This document shows positions 53,373 through 62,515 of a stretch of DNA of 64,000 bases, one piece after another. The notes under the pieces were generated by a model. The model had not been told where the DNA came from, did not search any database, and saw only the letters and a list, made by a program, of their open reading frames with translations. Origin of the DNA: Legionella donaldsonii (GTDB lineage: Bacteria; Pseudomonadota; Gammaproteobacteria; Legionellales; Legionellaceae); contig NZ_UGOA01000001.1 in assembly GCF_900452385.1 (NCBI RefSeq), positions 2,613,501 through 2,677,500 of the forward strand. The letters run 5' to 3'. The position numbers and the translations under genes were made by a program. Numbering within the stretch: the first letter of the stretch is position 1; every line of letters starts with the position of its first letter.

Positions 53373-54764
53373 TTATACCTGCTTTACCTGTTTGCCCACA
53401 CCATCCAGATCTTCGTGAAGCGATTCTCGACGGTTCTCCATCTTTTCCAGAACCCTGTCTGTTCGTGTACCCGGATAATCCTCTCTATACTTCTTTACCT
53501 GCTCCAGACTGGTATATTTCCCACTATCTATCAACCAACGCATTGAACTCCAGGGATTAAAGATAATGATCCCTAAACATTTTTTAATAGAAAGGGCTTC
53601 CTCATATTTTTTCACAAACGTGGCGAACTGAACCTCCTCCTTGGTAAAAGGACTGGGGGCCTCGACTTGAATTACCTCCTCCTCCGCCTCCTTTTTCTTG
53701 GAGGGAGGTTGCCCCCTTAAAACCAGGGATTCCAATTGCAAAGCGACATGGCTGGGGCGAGCAAAAAGGTACCAGAGTGATTGCCACCAGGAATTTTCCG
53801 CATAGATAATGGAGTGAAGGGGGCCACTAATATGGCAGCGGCGAACGAAGCTGGCTGCAAGCTCTGGCAGTTTCTCCGTGTATTTTGAAACTTCATCGAG
53901 TAAAGCATAACGATTATCTTGTAATAAGGTACACAACGCTTGCTCTCGCGGAACAGCCGCTCCATGGCAGAGAAGCATAGCGATACCACGTAAAGCGTCC
54001 TGCGAATCTTCCTTTGTCTCCAAGCGAGCACATAATAAATCAATGGCTCGATTGGACTCCTCATTCGTTGCTTCCAAATCCAGTCTAGGTGCTTTTGATT
54101 CAAGAATAGTCTTTAAAGCGTCCACCCGCCCTAACCGAGCGGCTAATAAAAGAGGCGTTTCCTGCAATGCGCCATAAGTATTATCAACGTCTGCCTCTGC
54201 TTTAATTAAGGCATCAACTGCTCCGGTAAAATTCTTAATAATGGCTTGATGCAGAGGGGGAATAGAAATCTTTTTATCTTTACCGACTTGAATTGCACTG
54301 GGTTTATTAACATTGGGATGATTGGCCAAAACAACACGTAAGTTATCAATGTTCTCAGTATCAATTACCCTGGCTAACAATGTTTTTCGCTCCGGGTCAT
54401 AGCTATCTGCCAACAGTTGTTGTGGAGTTGGCTCTTCAACAAATTTTTTGGCGTGTTCAAGCACAAGATTCCCTAAGTCAGGTTTTCCCAATTGAAAGGC
54501 TAAATGAACGGGCTCTTCAACATGGGCGCTTGCCCCCTGCTCGAACAGGAATCTAATGTACTCCGTCAAATTATGTTCGACCGCATCATGGGCACGAATC
54601 AGATGATTTAAAATAGTAGTTTGCGCACCATTTCTTAAACAGAAAATGTGTCGTAAGACTTTGGGGTTGGTTTTTAATTCTTCGAGAATAAGTTCTTTAA
54701 AGGCGTCCAGGCCGCCCTCATCTTTTCTAGCAAGGATCCGATCGATCTTATCCAATAAGTGCAT
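53373..54764 (-). CDS. Ankyrin-repeat protein
   Basis: A 463-residue protein with a strong ribosome-binding site (AGGAAAAGGG just before the ATG). Ankyrin units are seen at about residues 80-115 (EPVHLAFQLGKPDLGNLVLE), 166-195 (IPPLHQAIIKNFTGAVDALI), 198-235 (ETPLLLAARLGRVDALKTIL) and, more degenerate, 240-290. The C-terminal 150 residues carry a basic/acidic stretch and a final helix ending NRRESLHEDLDGVGKQVKQV, which contains an acidic block of the kind enriched in Dot/Icm substrates. It has no signal peptide. It is inserted between hflK and trmB. Function unknown; a host-protein binding role is a reasonable guess. Confidence 0.8.
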   Translation of the reverse strand: MHLLDKIDRILARKDEGGLDAFKELILEELKTNPKVLRHIFCLRNGAQTTILNHLIRAHDAVEHNLTEYIRFLFEQGASAHVEEPVHLAFQLGKPDLGNLVLEHAKKFVEEPTPQQLLADSYDPERKTLLARVIDTENIDNLRVVLANHPNVNKPSAIQVGKDKKISIPPLHQAIIKNFTGAVDALIKAEADVDNTYGALQETPLLLAARLGRVDALKTILESKAPRLDLEATNEESNRAIDLLCARLETKEDSQDALRGIAMLLCHGAAVPREQALCTLLQDNRYALLDEVSKYTEKLPELAASFVRRCHISGPLHSIIYAENSWWQSLWYLFARPSHVALQLESLVLRGQPPSKKKEAEEEVIQVEAPSPFTKEEVQFATFVKKYEEALSIKKCLGIIIFNPWSSMRWLIDSGKYTSLEQVKKYREDYPGTRTDRVLEKMENRRESLHEDLDGVGKQVKQV

Positions 54765-54954
54765 ATCCCTTTTCCTATTTTATATTTTTAGACAATTGAC
54801 GAGCTCATCGAAAATTCATATTACACAGTGGAAAAATGAAGATCAAAATAATTAGTTAAGAAACGATCCTTTTCCGTCATCAAATCTGCGAAGTGCTCTA
54901 CAATGACACTAATATCACAAAAATTACCCGTTATACTACTAAAATTCTGTCTAT

Positions 54955-55626
54955 CTATCTCTTTAAATAGATAAGATCCCAAACACCATGTCCAAGACGG
55001 TTACCACGCTGTTCGAATTTGGTTAAGGGTCTGGTTTCCGGCCGTGGCGAAAAACCGCCTTTGGGCTCACTATTCGCTAAAGCGGGCTCAACCGATAAAA
55101 TAGCCTGCATATGCTCCGCATACTCTTGCCAATCGGTTGCGCAATGAATAAATCCACCCGGTTTCAAGCAACGGACTAATAATTTTACAAAATCAGCTTG
55201 AATCAAGCGTCGTTTATGATGACGCTTCTTAGGCCAGGGATCGGGAAAGAAAATTTGCACGCCTGCCAACGAGTTTTCAGCAAGATGATGCTTTAATACT
55301 TCCACCGCATCATGGGAAATAATCCGTACATTTTCAATGGCGTACTCCTGTAAATCAGCCGCTAAACTGCCAACGCCAGCACGGTGAACCTCTATACCAA
55401 CGAAATTACGCTCGGGATACTGCTGTGCCATAGTCGTTAGCGACGCTCCCATACCAAAACCAATCTCGACAACGGTCTCCGCTTCCCTGCCAAAAATTGC
55501 CTGAAAATCAAAAGGCTTTTCATCTAAAACTAATTCGTAAGCCGGCAAATAATGCATTAACCCCTGCTCTTGCCTGTTACTTAATCTTCCAGCCCTTAAG
55601 ACAAAACTCTTAATTGTACGATGCAT
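54955..55626 (-). CDS. trmB: tRNA (guanine-46-N7)-methyltransferase
   Basis: A 223-residue SAM-dependent enzyme of standard length. It shows the SAM motif VVEIGFGMGASLTTMA, the GIEVHRAGVGSL block and the TrmB signature IFFPDPWPKKRHHKRRLI; the end has TKFEQRGNRLGHGVWDLIY. It modifies G46 of the tRNA variable loop. It appears monocistronic. Confidence 0.95.
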   Translation of the reverse strand: MHRTIKSFVLRAGRLSNRQEQGLMHYLPAYELVLDEKPFDFQAIFGREAETVVEIGFGMGASLTTMAQQYPERNFVGIEVHRAGVGSLAADLQEYAIENVRIISHDAVEVLKHHLAENSLAGVQIFFPDPWPKKRHHKRRLIQADFVKLLVRCLKPGGFIHCATDWQEYAEHMQAILSVEPALANSEPKGGFSPRPETRPLTKFEQRGNRLGHGVWDLIYLKR

Positions 55627-55783
55627 AAAAATTACTCAATTAGCTTTAATGCGCGGATTATACCCCCTAAAGAAGGATTTGTGAGTAGTTACGGAGCTAT
55701 TAATCACTTTATAAAAAGGAAGCGTTTGTTTTTCCCAAACTCATTGAAAGCGACACAAAGGTCTGATACCTACTCCTGCTATT

Positions 55784-56599
55784 TCACTGCAGTACATTGA
55801 CTATCTGATCACCAGTATGCTCTTTCTGCTCTTTATTGGAACTATAAAGACCAAAACTCACTAATCCGGCAACCACGCCAACGGAAGCTAGCAATACCAC
55901 CCCTGCTGTGGAAATTGTAATAATTGTCTTCAAAGCCAGCAGCGTGGCTGTAAAAGCACCCGCGCTCAAAATACCGCTAAGAGTCGCTGTTGTGTTGAAA
56001 AGAAAGGCGTGGTTATTATCTTCCTTAGGCTTATACTGCATTGAACCGCCTGGTTGAACAATTTCCGAGTAGGTTGGGTAGATCCCTTTTTTTGCCAAAT
56101 CAGCTAAATGAGTTTGCACGATTTGACCAATAACTAACGCAATGTCATCCTGTTCCAATTTCTCCGCATTAGGGGTACCTGCAACAGCACTTGCCAATGC
56201 TTGCAAGTAGGTTCTCTCTTCCTTATAGGTTGCGCTGGAACCTGGAATCTCTACTTCATACACATTTTTAGTATATCCTTCTATACGATAGGCTATAAAG
56301 TGGGCTACTTGCTCCTCAATAGCAATCCATTTTTTCTCAAAGATGCCCTCTAATTTCTTTCTATGATGCGGGTATTTTCGTAGGAAATCATCCGCAAATA
56401 GCTTCCTTATTTGTTGGGTTCTTTTATCGTCACTGACAGGTAGATACTCACCATATTGGATGAGTATCTTGTTTTTCAATTGGATGAGGGGAGCCGCTAA
56501 ATAATTCAAGACATCTGCTTTGAATTGATCGTCATCCAGAAACTGAAGAAGATCTTGCTCCAGATCGGAGGCAATTTTAGCTTTGGTATATTCTTTCAT
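55784..56599 (-). CDS. Orphan protein with a C-terminal membrane hairpin
   Basis: A 271-residue protein that I cannot assign. The first 190 residues are charged and helical (DDQFKADVLNYLAAPLIQL; HHRKKLEGIFEKKWIAIEE) and end with a hydrophilic linker. Residues about 205-255 hold two membrane-spanning segments in a hairpin (LSGILSAGAFTATLLALK; AGVVLLASVGVVAGLVSFG), followed by a short polar tail. A cytosolic domain anchored by a C-terminal hairpin is typical of several host-membrane-inserted effectors, but also of plain inner-membrane proteins. A perfect 18-bp palindrome lies upstream at 56630. Confidence 0.6.
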   Translation of the reverse strand: MKEYTKAKIASDLEQDLLQFLDDDQFKADVLNYLAAPLIQLKNKILIQYGEYLPVSDDKRTQQIRKLFADDFLRKYPHHRKKLEGIFEKKWIAIEEQVAHFIAYRIEGYTKNVYEVEIPGSSATYKEERTYLQALASAVAGTPNAEKLEQDDIALVIGQIVQTHLADLAKKGIYPTYSEIVQPGGSMQYKPKEDNNHAFLFNTTATLSGILSAGAFTATLLALKTIITISTAGVVLLASVGVVAGLVSFGLYSSNKEQKEHTGDQIVNVLQ

Positions 56600-56629
56600 A
56601 GTAATACGTCATCTCAAAATTATGGAGTA

Positions 56630-56647
56630 TAAACTGGTACCAGTTTA
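56630..56647. promoter_or_regulatory. Perfect 18-bp palindrome, possible operator
   Basis: TAAACTGGTACCAGTTTA reads the same on both strands and lies 31-48 bases upstream of the start codon at 56599, where a dimeric repressor would bind. Confidence 0.5.
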
Positions 56648-56820
56648 ACATGAGGGAAGCATCTGTGCATGTCTTTTACTTCTTATCCAATTGTAGAGCA
56701 ATGCAAGCGGCTGCAGTGAGTCCTGCAAATCATTAACTTTTCAGTTGCAACTCCCTGCGGATACCCTAAGATTATTACGCATTTTGTGATTTTTAAATGC
56801 CGTTGTACTCGCGCTGAAGA

Positions 56821-58152
56821 GATAATTTTGTTTATCAGCACATTGCTCTGTCCTTACTCAACGAGTATCAACTCATTTATACAAAACCGTGCTTCCCACA
56901 ATGCGACGGCGGATGGCAGAATGGGTGAAGCGTCCCGCACTACATCCCTGTCGTAGCCTGGGTGCAACGAAGTGAAACCCGGGTTACGGTCTGCAGACCT
57001 TCACCCAGGCTACAAAAACAAGGAAAAAATGATGTCCCAGTAACAATTAGTAATCGTTGAAGATGATTTTGTTTGTCAGCTTCCCGCAATGCGACGGCGG
57101 ATGGCGGAATGGGTGAAGCGTCCTGCACTACATCCCTGTCGTAGCCTGGGTGCAACGAAGTGAAACCCGGGTTACGGTCTGCAGACCTCACCCAGGCTAC
57201 AAAAACAAGGAAAAAATGATGTCCAGTCACCACTAGTAATCGTTGAAGATAATTTTGTTTGTCAGCTTCCCACAATGCGACGGCGGATGGCAGAATGGGT
57301 GAAGCGTCCAGCACTACATCCTTGTCGTAGCCTGGGTGCAACGAAGTGAAACCCGGGTTACGGTCTGCAGACCTTCACCCAGGCTACAAAAACAAGGAAA
57401 AATGATGTCCCAGTAACAACTAGTAATCGTTGAAGATAATTTTGTTTGTCAGCTTCCCACAATGCGACGGCGGATGGCGGAATGGGTGAAGCGTCCCGCA
57501 CTACATCCCTGTCGTAGCCTGGGTGCAACGAAGTGAAACCCGGGTTACGGTCTGCAGACCTTCACCCAGGCTACAAAAACAAGGAAAAAATGATGTCCCA
57601 GTAACAATTAGTAATCGTTGAAGATGATTTTGTTTGTCAGCTTCCCGCAATGCGACGGCGGATGGCGGAATGGGTGAAGCGTCCTGCACTACATCCCTGT
57701 CGTAGCCTGGGTGCAACGAAGTGAAACCCGGGTTACGGTCTGCAGACCTTCACCCAGGCTACAAAAACAAGGAAAAATGATGTCCAGTCACCACTAGTAA
57801 TCGTTGAAGATAATTTTTGTTTATCAGCACATTGCTCTGTCCTTACTCAACGAGTATCAACCCATTTATATAAAACCGTGCTTCCCACAATGCGACGGCG
57901 GATGGCGGAATGGGTGAAGCGTCCTGCACTACATCCCTGTCGTAGCCTGGGTGCAACGAAGTGAAACCCGGGTTACGGTCTCTGCAGACCTTCACCCAGG
58001 CTACAAAAACAAGGAAAAATGATGTCCCAGTGACAACTCGTAATCGTTGAAGATGATTTTGTTTGTCAGCACATTGATCTGTCCTTACTCAACATATCAA
58101 CTCATTTATATAAAACCCATGCTTCCACAATGCACGGCGGATGGCGGAAAGC
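56821..58152. repeat. Tandem repeat array, seven units (six full, one truncated)
   Basis: The marker GCGACGGCGG (or a slight variant) recurs at 56903, 57091, 57277, 57464, 57652, 57892 and 58132: four steps of 186-188 bases, then two of 240. Each full unit contains a 12-bp perfect inverted repeat GTAGCCTGGGTG ... CACCCAGGCTAC (for example 56953-57013) around a TCTGCAGA centre. The longer units carry an extra ~53-bp module (TCAGCACATTGCTCTGTCCT onward). Diagnostic variants make the six full units an A-B-C-A-B-C series. The region 56600-56820 before it and 58153-58361 after it hold no gene I can support. Confidence 0.9.
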
Positions 58153-58361
58153 GTGTCGGCCCCCTGACAGGGCTGGCTCCTATAGGTCACGCCAAGGGTC
58201 GACAATCCAATACCTTATTGATAAAACGTGACTTAACGGATAAATTGTCTATGCCGAGCCAATAACCCTACCTAGACTTGCCAGAGAGCAGTTAACAATC
58301 ATTGGTGGTCTCGATTTTTAAAAACAAGCAGATGATTTGTTGGAAAAATAACCTGAATACA

Positions 58362-58390
58362 TTGCATAATGGGCCATTTTTTGCTATAAA
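58362..58390 (+). promoter_or_regulatory. Sigma-70 promoter of rpmB-rpmG
   Basis: TTGCAT (58362-58367) and TATAAA (58385-58390) with a 17-base spacer, about 100 bases upstream of the rpmB ATG. Confidence 0.7.
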
Positions 58391-58487
58391 ACGCCTCTTG
58401 TATTTCACACCCGGCTAATTCGCTCGGCGAAGGCCCCGAATTTATACAAAACAGAATTAAATCTATCGAACACTTCGGAGTAACAAC

Positions 58488-58724
58488 ATGTCAAGAGTAT
58501 GTCAGGTTACTGGCAAGCGACCTACTACAGGTAACAATGTGTCGCACGCCAACAACAAAACAAGAAGACGCTTTCTACCCAATCTGAAAAGACATCGTTT
58601 TTGGGTTGAAGAAGAAAACCGTTTCGTATCTCTTCGAGTCAGTACGAAAGGTATGCGAATTATTGATAAATTAGGAATCAAAGCTGTTTTGGATAAACTC
58701 CGAGCAAACGGCGAAAAGGTTTAA
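58488..58724 (+). CDS. rpmB: 50S ribosomal protein L28
   Basis: A 78-residue protein beginning [20 protein letters not shown] with [13 protein letters not shown], the standard L28 pattern and length. CGGAGTAACAAC supplies the ribosome-binding site. It is followed 16 bases later by rpmG, the usual pair. Confidence 0.97.
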   Translation: MSRVCQVTGKRPTTGNNVSHANNKTRRRFLPNLKRHRFWVEEENRFVSLRVSTKGMRIIDKLGIKAVLDKLRANGEKV

Positions 58725-58740
58725 TTGAGAGGAAACTACC

Positions 58741-58905
58741 ATGGCAGCTGTCACTATCAAAGTTAAGATGGAATCAACCGCAGGTACTGGTTACTACGTA
58801 ACAACAACCAAGAATCCGCGTAACCATCCTGAAAAGATGGAATTGAAGAAATACGATCCTGTCGTTCGTAAGCATGTTATCTTCAAAGAGAAAAAAGTTA
58901 AATAA
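58741..58905 (+). CDS. rpmG: 50S ribosomal protein L33
   Basis: A 54-residue protein too short for most ORF screens: [20 protein letters not shown], then [20 protein letters not shown] and a basic end (KEKKVK). It lacks the Cys pairs of the zinc-binding L33 form, so it is the C-minus type. GAGAGGAAACTACC before the ATG is the ribosome-binding site. Confidence 0.97.
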   Translation: MAAVTIKVKMESTAGTGYYVTTTKNPRNHPEKMELKKYDPVVRKHVIFKEKKVK

Positions 58906-58915
58906 ATCAATAATT

Positions 58916-58939
58916 GCCTCCATTAGGAGGCTTTTTTTT
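58916..58939 (+). terminator. Intrinsic terminator of rpmB-rpmG
   Basis: GCCTCC, ATTA loop, GGAGGC, followed by eight T residues. Confidence 0.95.
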
Positions 58940-59108
58940 GCCGTTTTTTATTCTCTTATCGCCTCAATCATAGTCACCAAGTATTTTTTACATTCTTATT
59001 GAACTTATTAAGACCTTTTTGTGTTGAAAATGCCCTTATTCTCTACTGGATAATCGCCCTGAATCAGTTAAACTTAAGAATAAAAGCGATGAAACAAAGA
59101 GGATTTGC

Positions 59109-60506
59109 ATGAAACCTTCGTTGCAACTCAATATAAGTCAGCAACTAACGCTTACCCCGCAACTTCAACAAGCGATTCGTCTTCTACAACTTTCTACACT
59201 CGATTTGCAACAAGAAATCCAACAGATCGTTGAATCCAATCCGATGCTAGAAGCCACGCCAAATGAAGAAAAAGAAGAATCACATCTAGGAAACGAAAAA
59301 CAATCCCAGGAAGAGTTTGCCGATTTTCAATGGTCACAGCTTTATACCAGTCAAAACAAACGCACAACTTTTGACGATCTCGATTTCAATTATGAGAATC
59401 TTTATTGCACTACGACCAACTTGCAAGACCATTTGCGTTGGCAATTGGATTTAACACCAATGAGCGATATAGATAGAGTCATCGCGACTGCTATTATTGA
59501 TGCAATTGATGATGATGGCTTTCTTACCCAGACCATGCTCGAATTGCATGCCAGCCTGGATAGTGAAGCCCATCCTTTGGATATCGAAGAAATTGAAGTA
59601 GTCCGTCACCGCGTACAACATTTTGATCCTGTTGGCTGTGCTTCAAATAATCTGGCAGAAACATTATTAGTCCAGCTTGAACAATTACCAGATCCAAATG
59701 GGGATCTCGACCTGGCAAAACGAATTGTGCGTGACGATATTGAGCTGCTTGGTCATCATAACTATCGTCAATTAATGAAAAATTACCAGGTTAATGAAGC
59801 CAATCTGGATAAAGTATTGCAAATCATTCAACGTTTAAACCCGAAACCAGGTAGTCTCATCCATCAAGGTGCCACTGAATACATTATTCCAGATATCATT
59901 GTAAAAAAAATCAATGGTGAATGGCAGGTTTCTTTAAACCAAAATACATTGCCGCGCCTGAGTATCAACAATCACTATGCTTCTCTCATTCAGCGGGCAG
60001 ACAATAGTGCTGATAACCAGTTTTTAAAGAATAATTTGCAAGAAGCACGTTGGTTTTTAAAAAGCATTCAAAGTAGACAGGAAACGTTATTAAAAGTTGC
60101 CCAGTGCATCGTGGAATATCAACAAGAATTTCTTGAGCACGGGGATGAAGCGATGAAACCGCTCATTCTTAACGATGTTGCTCTAGCCTTAGATATGCAT
60201 GAGTCAACCATTTCACGAGTTACTACACAAAAATTTATGCATACCCCGCGCGGTGTGTTTGAGTTAAAATACTTTTTCTCCAGCCACGTAACAACAAGTA
60301 GTGGCGGAGAATGCTCATCAACAGCTATTCGAGCAGTCATTAAGAAATTAATTGCTGCGGAAAATCGTAAAAAGCCGTTGAGTGACAGTAAAATTGCCCA
60401 ATTGATTGGCGAACAAGGCATTCAGGTTGCCCGACGCACCGTGGCTAAATATCGCGAAGCCATGGGGATTGCGCCATCCAATGAACGCAAAACAATTCGT
60501 AGTTAG
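59109..60506 (+). CDS. rpoN: RNA polymerase sigma-54 factor
   Basis: A 465-residue sigma-54. Region I is Gln-rich and hydrophobic (LQLNISQQLTLTPQLQQAIR), followed by an acidic region II, the core-binding region III and the C-terminal DNA-binding part with an HTH (LDMHESTISRVTTQKFM) and the RpoN box ARRTVAKYRE near the end. It recognises -24/-12 promoters with AAA+ activators; in Legionella it serves flagellar genes. It heads the conserved rpoN-hpf-ptsN set. Confidence 0.97.
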   Translation: MKPSLQLNISQQLTLTPQLQQAIRLLQLSTLDLQQEIQQIVESNPMLEATPNEEKEESHLGNEKQSQEEFADFQWSQLYTSQNKRTTFDDLDFNYENLYCTTTNLQDHLRWQLDLTPMSDIDRVIATAIIDAIDDDGFLTQTMLELHASLDSEAHPLDIEEIEVVRHRVQHFDPVGCASNNLAETLLVQLEQLPDPNGDLDLAKRIVRDDIELLGHHNYRQLMKNYQVNEANLDKVLQIIQRLNPKPGSLIHQGATEYIIPDIIVKKINGEWQVSLNQNTLPRLSINNHYASLIQRADNSADNQFLKNNLQEARWFLKSIQSRQETLLKVAQCIVEYQQEFLEHGDEAMKPLILNDVALALDMHESTISRVTTQKFMHTPRGVFELKYFFSSHVTTSSGGECSSTAIRAVIKKLIAAENRKKPLSDSKIAQLIGEQGIQVARRTVAKYREAMGIAPSNERKTIRS

Positions 60507-60532
60507 TTTTATTTCAACTGAAGGAGAGGATT

Positions 60533-60826
60533 ATGCAGATCAACTTCACTGGTCATAATGTCGAAGTTACCCCTGCCTTGAAGGCTTTTACGGAAGATAA
60601 ATTCACTAAACTGGAACGGCATTTCGACAGAATTACGTCTATCCATGTGGTATTTGATGTCGAAAAATTAAGCCAAATTGCTGAGGCATCCATCTTAATT
60701 TCAAAAGCCAAATTACATGCCCGTGCTGAATCTGAGGATATGTACGTTGCTATTAATATCCTGGTCGATAAACTGGATAGACAGCTAATAGAACATAAAG
60801 AAAAAATTCGTGAGCACCGTGAATAA
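60533..60826 (+). CDS. hpf: Ribosome hibernation promoting factor, short form
   Basis: A 97-residue protein matching the short Hpf/YfiA family: MQINFTGHNVEVTPALKAFT with a conserved EDKFTKLERHF, and AEASILISKAKLHARAES. It lacks the C-terminal dimerisation domain of long Hpf. It starts 26 bases after rpoN, with a GGAGAGG ribosome-binding site. Confidence 0.95.
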   Translation: MQINFTGHNVEVTPALKAFTEDKFTKLERHFDRITSIHVVFDVEKLSQIAEASILISKAKLHARAESEDMYVAINILVDKLDRQLIEHKEKIREHRE

Positions 60827-60948
60827 TCTTTAATTCTGTTTTTACTCTTAATCAGGTTGTAATCTTTTGATTTTAATGACTAATAAAATAAAATAAAAAT
60901 AAATCAATTGGTTACAACTTAGGCAAAAAAAACAATCTCTCCAAAAGG

Positions 60949-60978
60949 TTGTTTGTTGTGTACAGATAGCGTTAAAAT
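60949..60978 (+). promoter_or_regulatory. Sigma-70-like promoter for ptsN
   Basis: TTGTTT (60949-60954) and TAAAAT (60973-60978), 18-base spacer, 29 bases before the ATG. Supports independent transcription of ptsN from the 181-base gap after hpf. Confidence 0.5.
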
Positions 60979-61007
60979 AGACCTAGTTTTTCTTCCGGTC
61001 TGTAATC

Positions 61008-61484
61008 ATGCAACTTTGCCATGTTATCAATCCAAATAGTGTTTATATCGATTCAACCTCACAAAGCAAAACAGCAGTACTTCTTAAAATCAGTCAATTG
61101 TTAAGTCGAGAACAGCCTCAACTTGACGCACAAGACCTGTTTGATGCCTATTGGAAAAGAGAATGCATGGGAAGCACTTCTATTGGGCAAGGGATCACTA
61201 TTCCCCACATACGCGTGCCCGGTATGACGCAACCACACGCCTGCGTCATTAGATTGCTCAATCCCGTTGATTTTGGCGCGACTGATAAACAGCCGGTCGA
61301 TTTAGTCATTGGTTTGGTCGTGCCCCAGGAGCAACAAGTCGATCAACACCTGCAACTTTTAGCATCAATTATCAAGCAATTCAGCATTCCTTCATTTAGA
61401 GAAGCCTGCCGACGAATGACTGATAGTGGAGCGCTCTATAATCTATTAGCGTCTGAAACTGTACAAACAGAAGAAGCCCTTTGA
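61008..61484 (+). CDS. ptsN: Nitrogen-PTS enzyme EIIA-Ntr
   Basis: A 158-residue EIIA of the mannitol/Ntr type. The phospho-acceptor His67 is in GSTSIGQGITIPHIR, and VDLVIGLVVP with QVDQHLQLLASI follows. It takes phosphate from Npr (encoded at 62233) and regulates potassium uptake, metabolism or sigma-54-linked processes rather than importing sugar. The gene follows hpf as in other Gammaproteobacteria. Confidence 0.93.
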   Translation: MQLCHVINPNSVYIDSTSQSKTAVLLKISQLLSREQPQLDAQDLFDAYWKRECMGSTSIGQGITIPHIRVPGMTQPHACVIRLLNPVDFGATDKQPVDLVIGLVVPQEQQVDQHLQLLASIIKQFSIPSFREACRRMTDSGALYNLLASETVQTEEAL

Positions 61485-61741
61485 TTTACACCACTCCCTA
61501 GAATGGTTGCGCATCGATAACCTGCCAAGCGCTTGGATTGCCTTGTTTCGCCGAAAACTACATCCTGAATTTTTCAAAGCCGCATTGCAGGAATCATTTT
61601 TTGACTCAAGACATAGGCTACTAAAAGCCTCCTGCTCCTATTGGGAAAAATTAGTCTCCAATATTGAATTAACTTCGAACTCTGGATATTCAGTTTTCAA
61701 CCCTATAAGCTGTGTCAAGATTGATAACTTCCTAAGAAAAA
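61485..61741 (+). other. Gap between ptsN and the next gene with a possible gene remnant
   Basis: One frame, open from about 61456 to 61800, translates as LHHSLEWLRIDNLPSAWIAL then FRRKLHPEFFKAALQESFF and has a protein-like composition at first, but no ATG, only TTG at 61507 without a ribosome-binding site, and it runs into the real gene at 61742. rapZ occupies this position in E. coli; no RapZ motif is seen here. It may be the remnant of an unknown gene. Confidence 0.3.
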
Positions 61742-62167
61742 ATGTTAAAAATCCTGTTAATTCCCGTTTTCTTACTTCCTTCTTTTGCCTATGCGAATGA
61801 AAAAGACGTGATTTGGTCCGCAACCTATTACCAGGCCATACCCAATAAGAAAGGCATTAGCCAAGATTATTGCCAGGCGCATACTCCAGGTACCTTTGTG
61901 GGCAAGGTTAATGAGCAACTTCAATTTGGAGCCGTCACCAATCGCGGGATCAAGCTCGATCAATTCACCTTTCATAATAAAAAAATCGCTGGGATTTCAT
62001 TTATGGAAGGCAGCTTAAGGGCGCGAGGCCATACTCAAAAAACAAACTGGGAAGATCATCTACGCTATTATGTCTATAAATTATCCGAATATGGCCTTAC
62101 TCGCGGTGTGTGGCAAAGTAAAGAGTGTAAAGGTTTTTTTGTAGGGAGGGTCATTAGTAAAAAATAA
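61742..62167 (+). CDS. Small secreted protein of unknown function
   Basis: A 141-residue protein with a signal peptide (MLKILLIPVFLLPSFAYA-N). The mature part has CQAHTPGTFVGKVNEQLQFG and an end YGLTRGVWQSKECKGFFVG, with a Cys near each end that could form a disulfide. It resembles no named family. It sits between ptsN and npr, in the slot taken by rapZ elsewhere. Confidence 0.65.
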   Translation: MLKILLIPVFLLPSFAYANEKDVIWSATYYQAIPNKKGISQDYCQAHTPGTFVGKVNEQLQFGAVTNRGIKLDQFTFHNKKIAGISFMEGSLRARGHTQKTNWEDHLRYYVYKLSEYGLTRGVWQSKECKGFFVGRVISKK

Positions 62168-62232
62168 TTATTGTCTTTCTCAAAACGCTCATGATTGTAG
62201 AAAATTGCTGCACATGCTAAATTGTAGCTGTC

Positions 62233-62502
62233 ATGATAAAAACTAAAATTACCATCATTAATAAATTGGGATTGCACGCTCGGGCTTCTGCGAAATTCGT
62301 TTCTACCACATCGAGATTTCAAAGTCATATTGACGTCACCAAAAATACGCAGACCGTTAATGGCAAAAGCATTATGGGGATTATGATGCTTGCTGCCAGT
62401 AAAGGCAGTGAGTTAATTTTACAAATTGATGGTCCGGATGAGGTCGAGATGGAAAAAGCGATTACCGAACTCATCAATAATCGCTTTGGTGAGATAGAAT
62501 AA
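62233..62502 (+). CDS. Phosphocarrier HPr/Npr
   Basis: An 89-residue HPr-fold protein: His15 in KLGLHARASAKF is phosphorylated by EI/EI-Ntr, and Ser46 in VNGKSIMGIMMLAA is the regulatory serine position. Being linked to ptsN and rpoN, it is more likely the nitrogen-PTS Npr than a sugar-PTS HPr. It hands phosphate to PtsN. Confidence 0.92.
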   Translation: MIKTKITIINKLGLHARASAKFVSTTSRFQSHIDVTKNTQTVNGKSIMGIMMLAASKGSELILQIDGPDEVEMEKAITELINNRFGEIE

Positions 62503-62515
62503 TTGTCTTTAACTA

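Noticed and set aside
56940-57716. Minus-strand open frames of 133 and 71 codons inside the tandem repeat
   Set aside because: They are created by the repeat itself, with identical translations in successive units, no ribosome-binding site and no codon bias; the palindrome structure explains the sequence.
56821-58152. CRISPR array
   Set aside because: Units of 187-240 bases are far too long and have no unique spacers; it is a tandem repeat.
61507-61800. 97-codon plus-strand frame after ptsN as a real gene
   Set aside because: Only a TTG start without ribosome-binding site, and it overruns the signal-peptide gene at 61742; kept only as a possible remnant.
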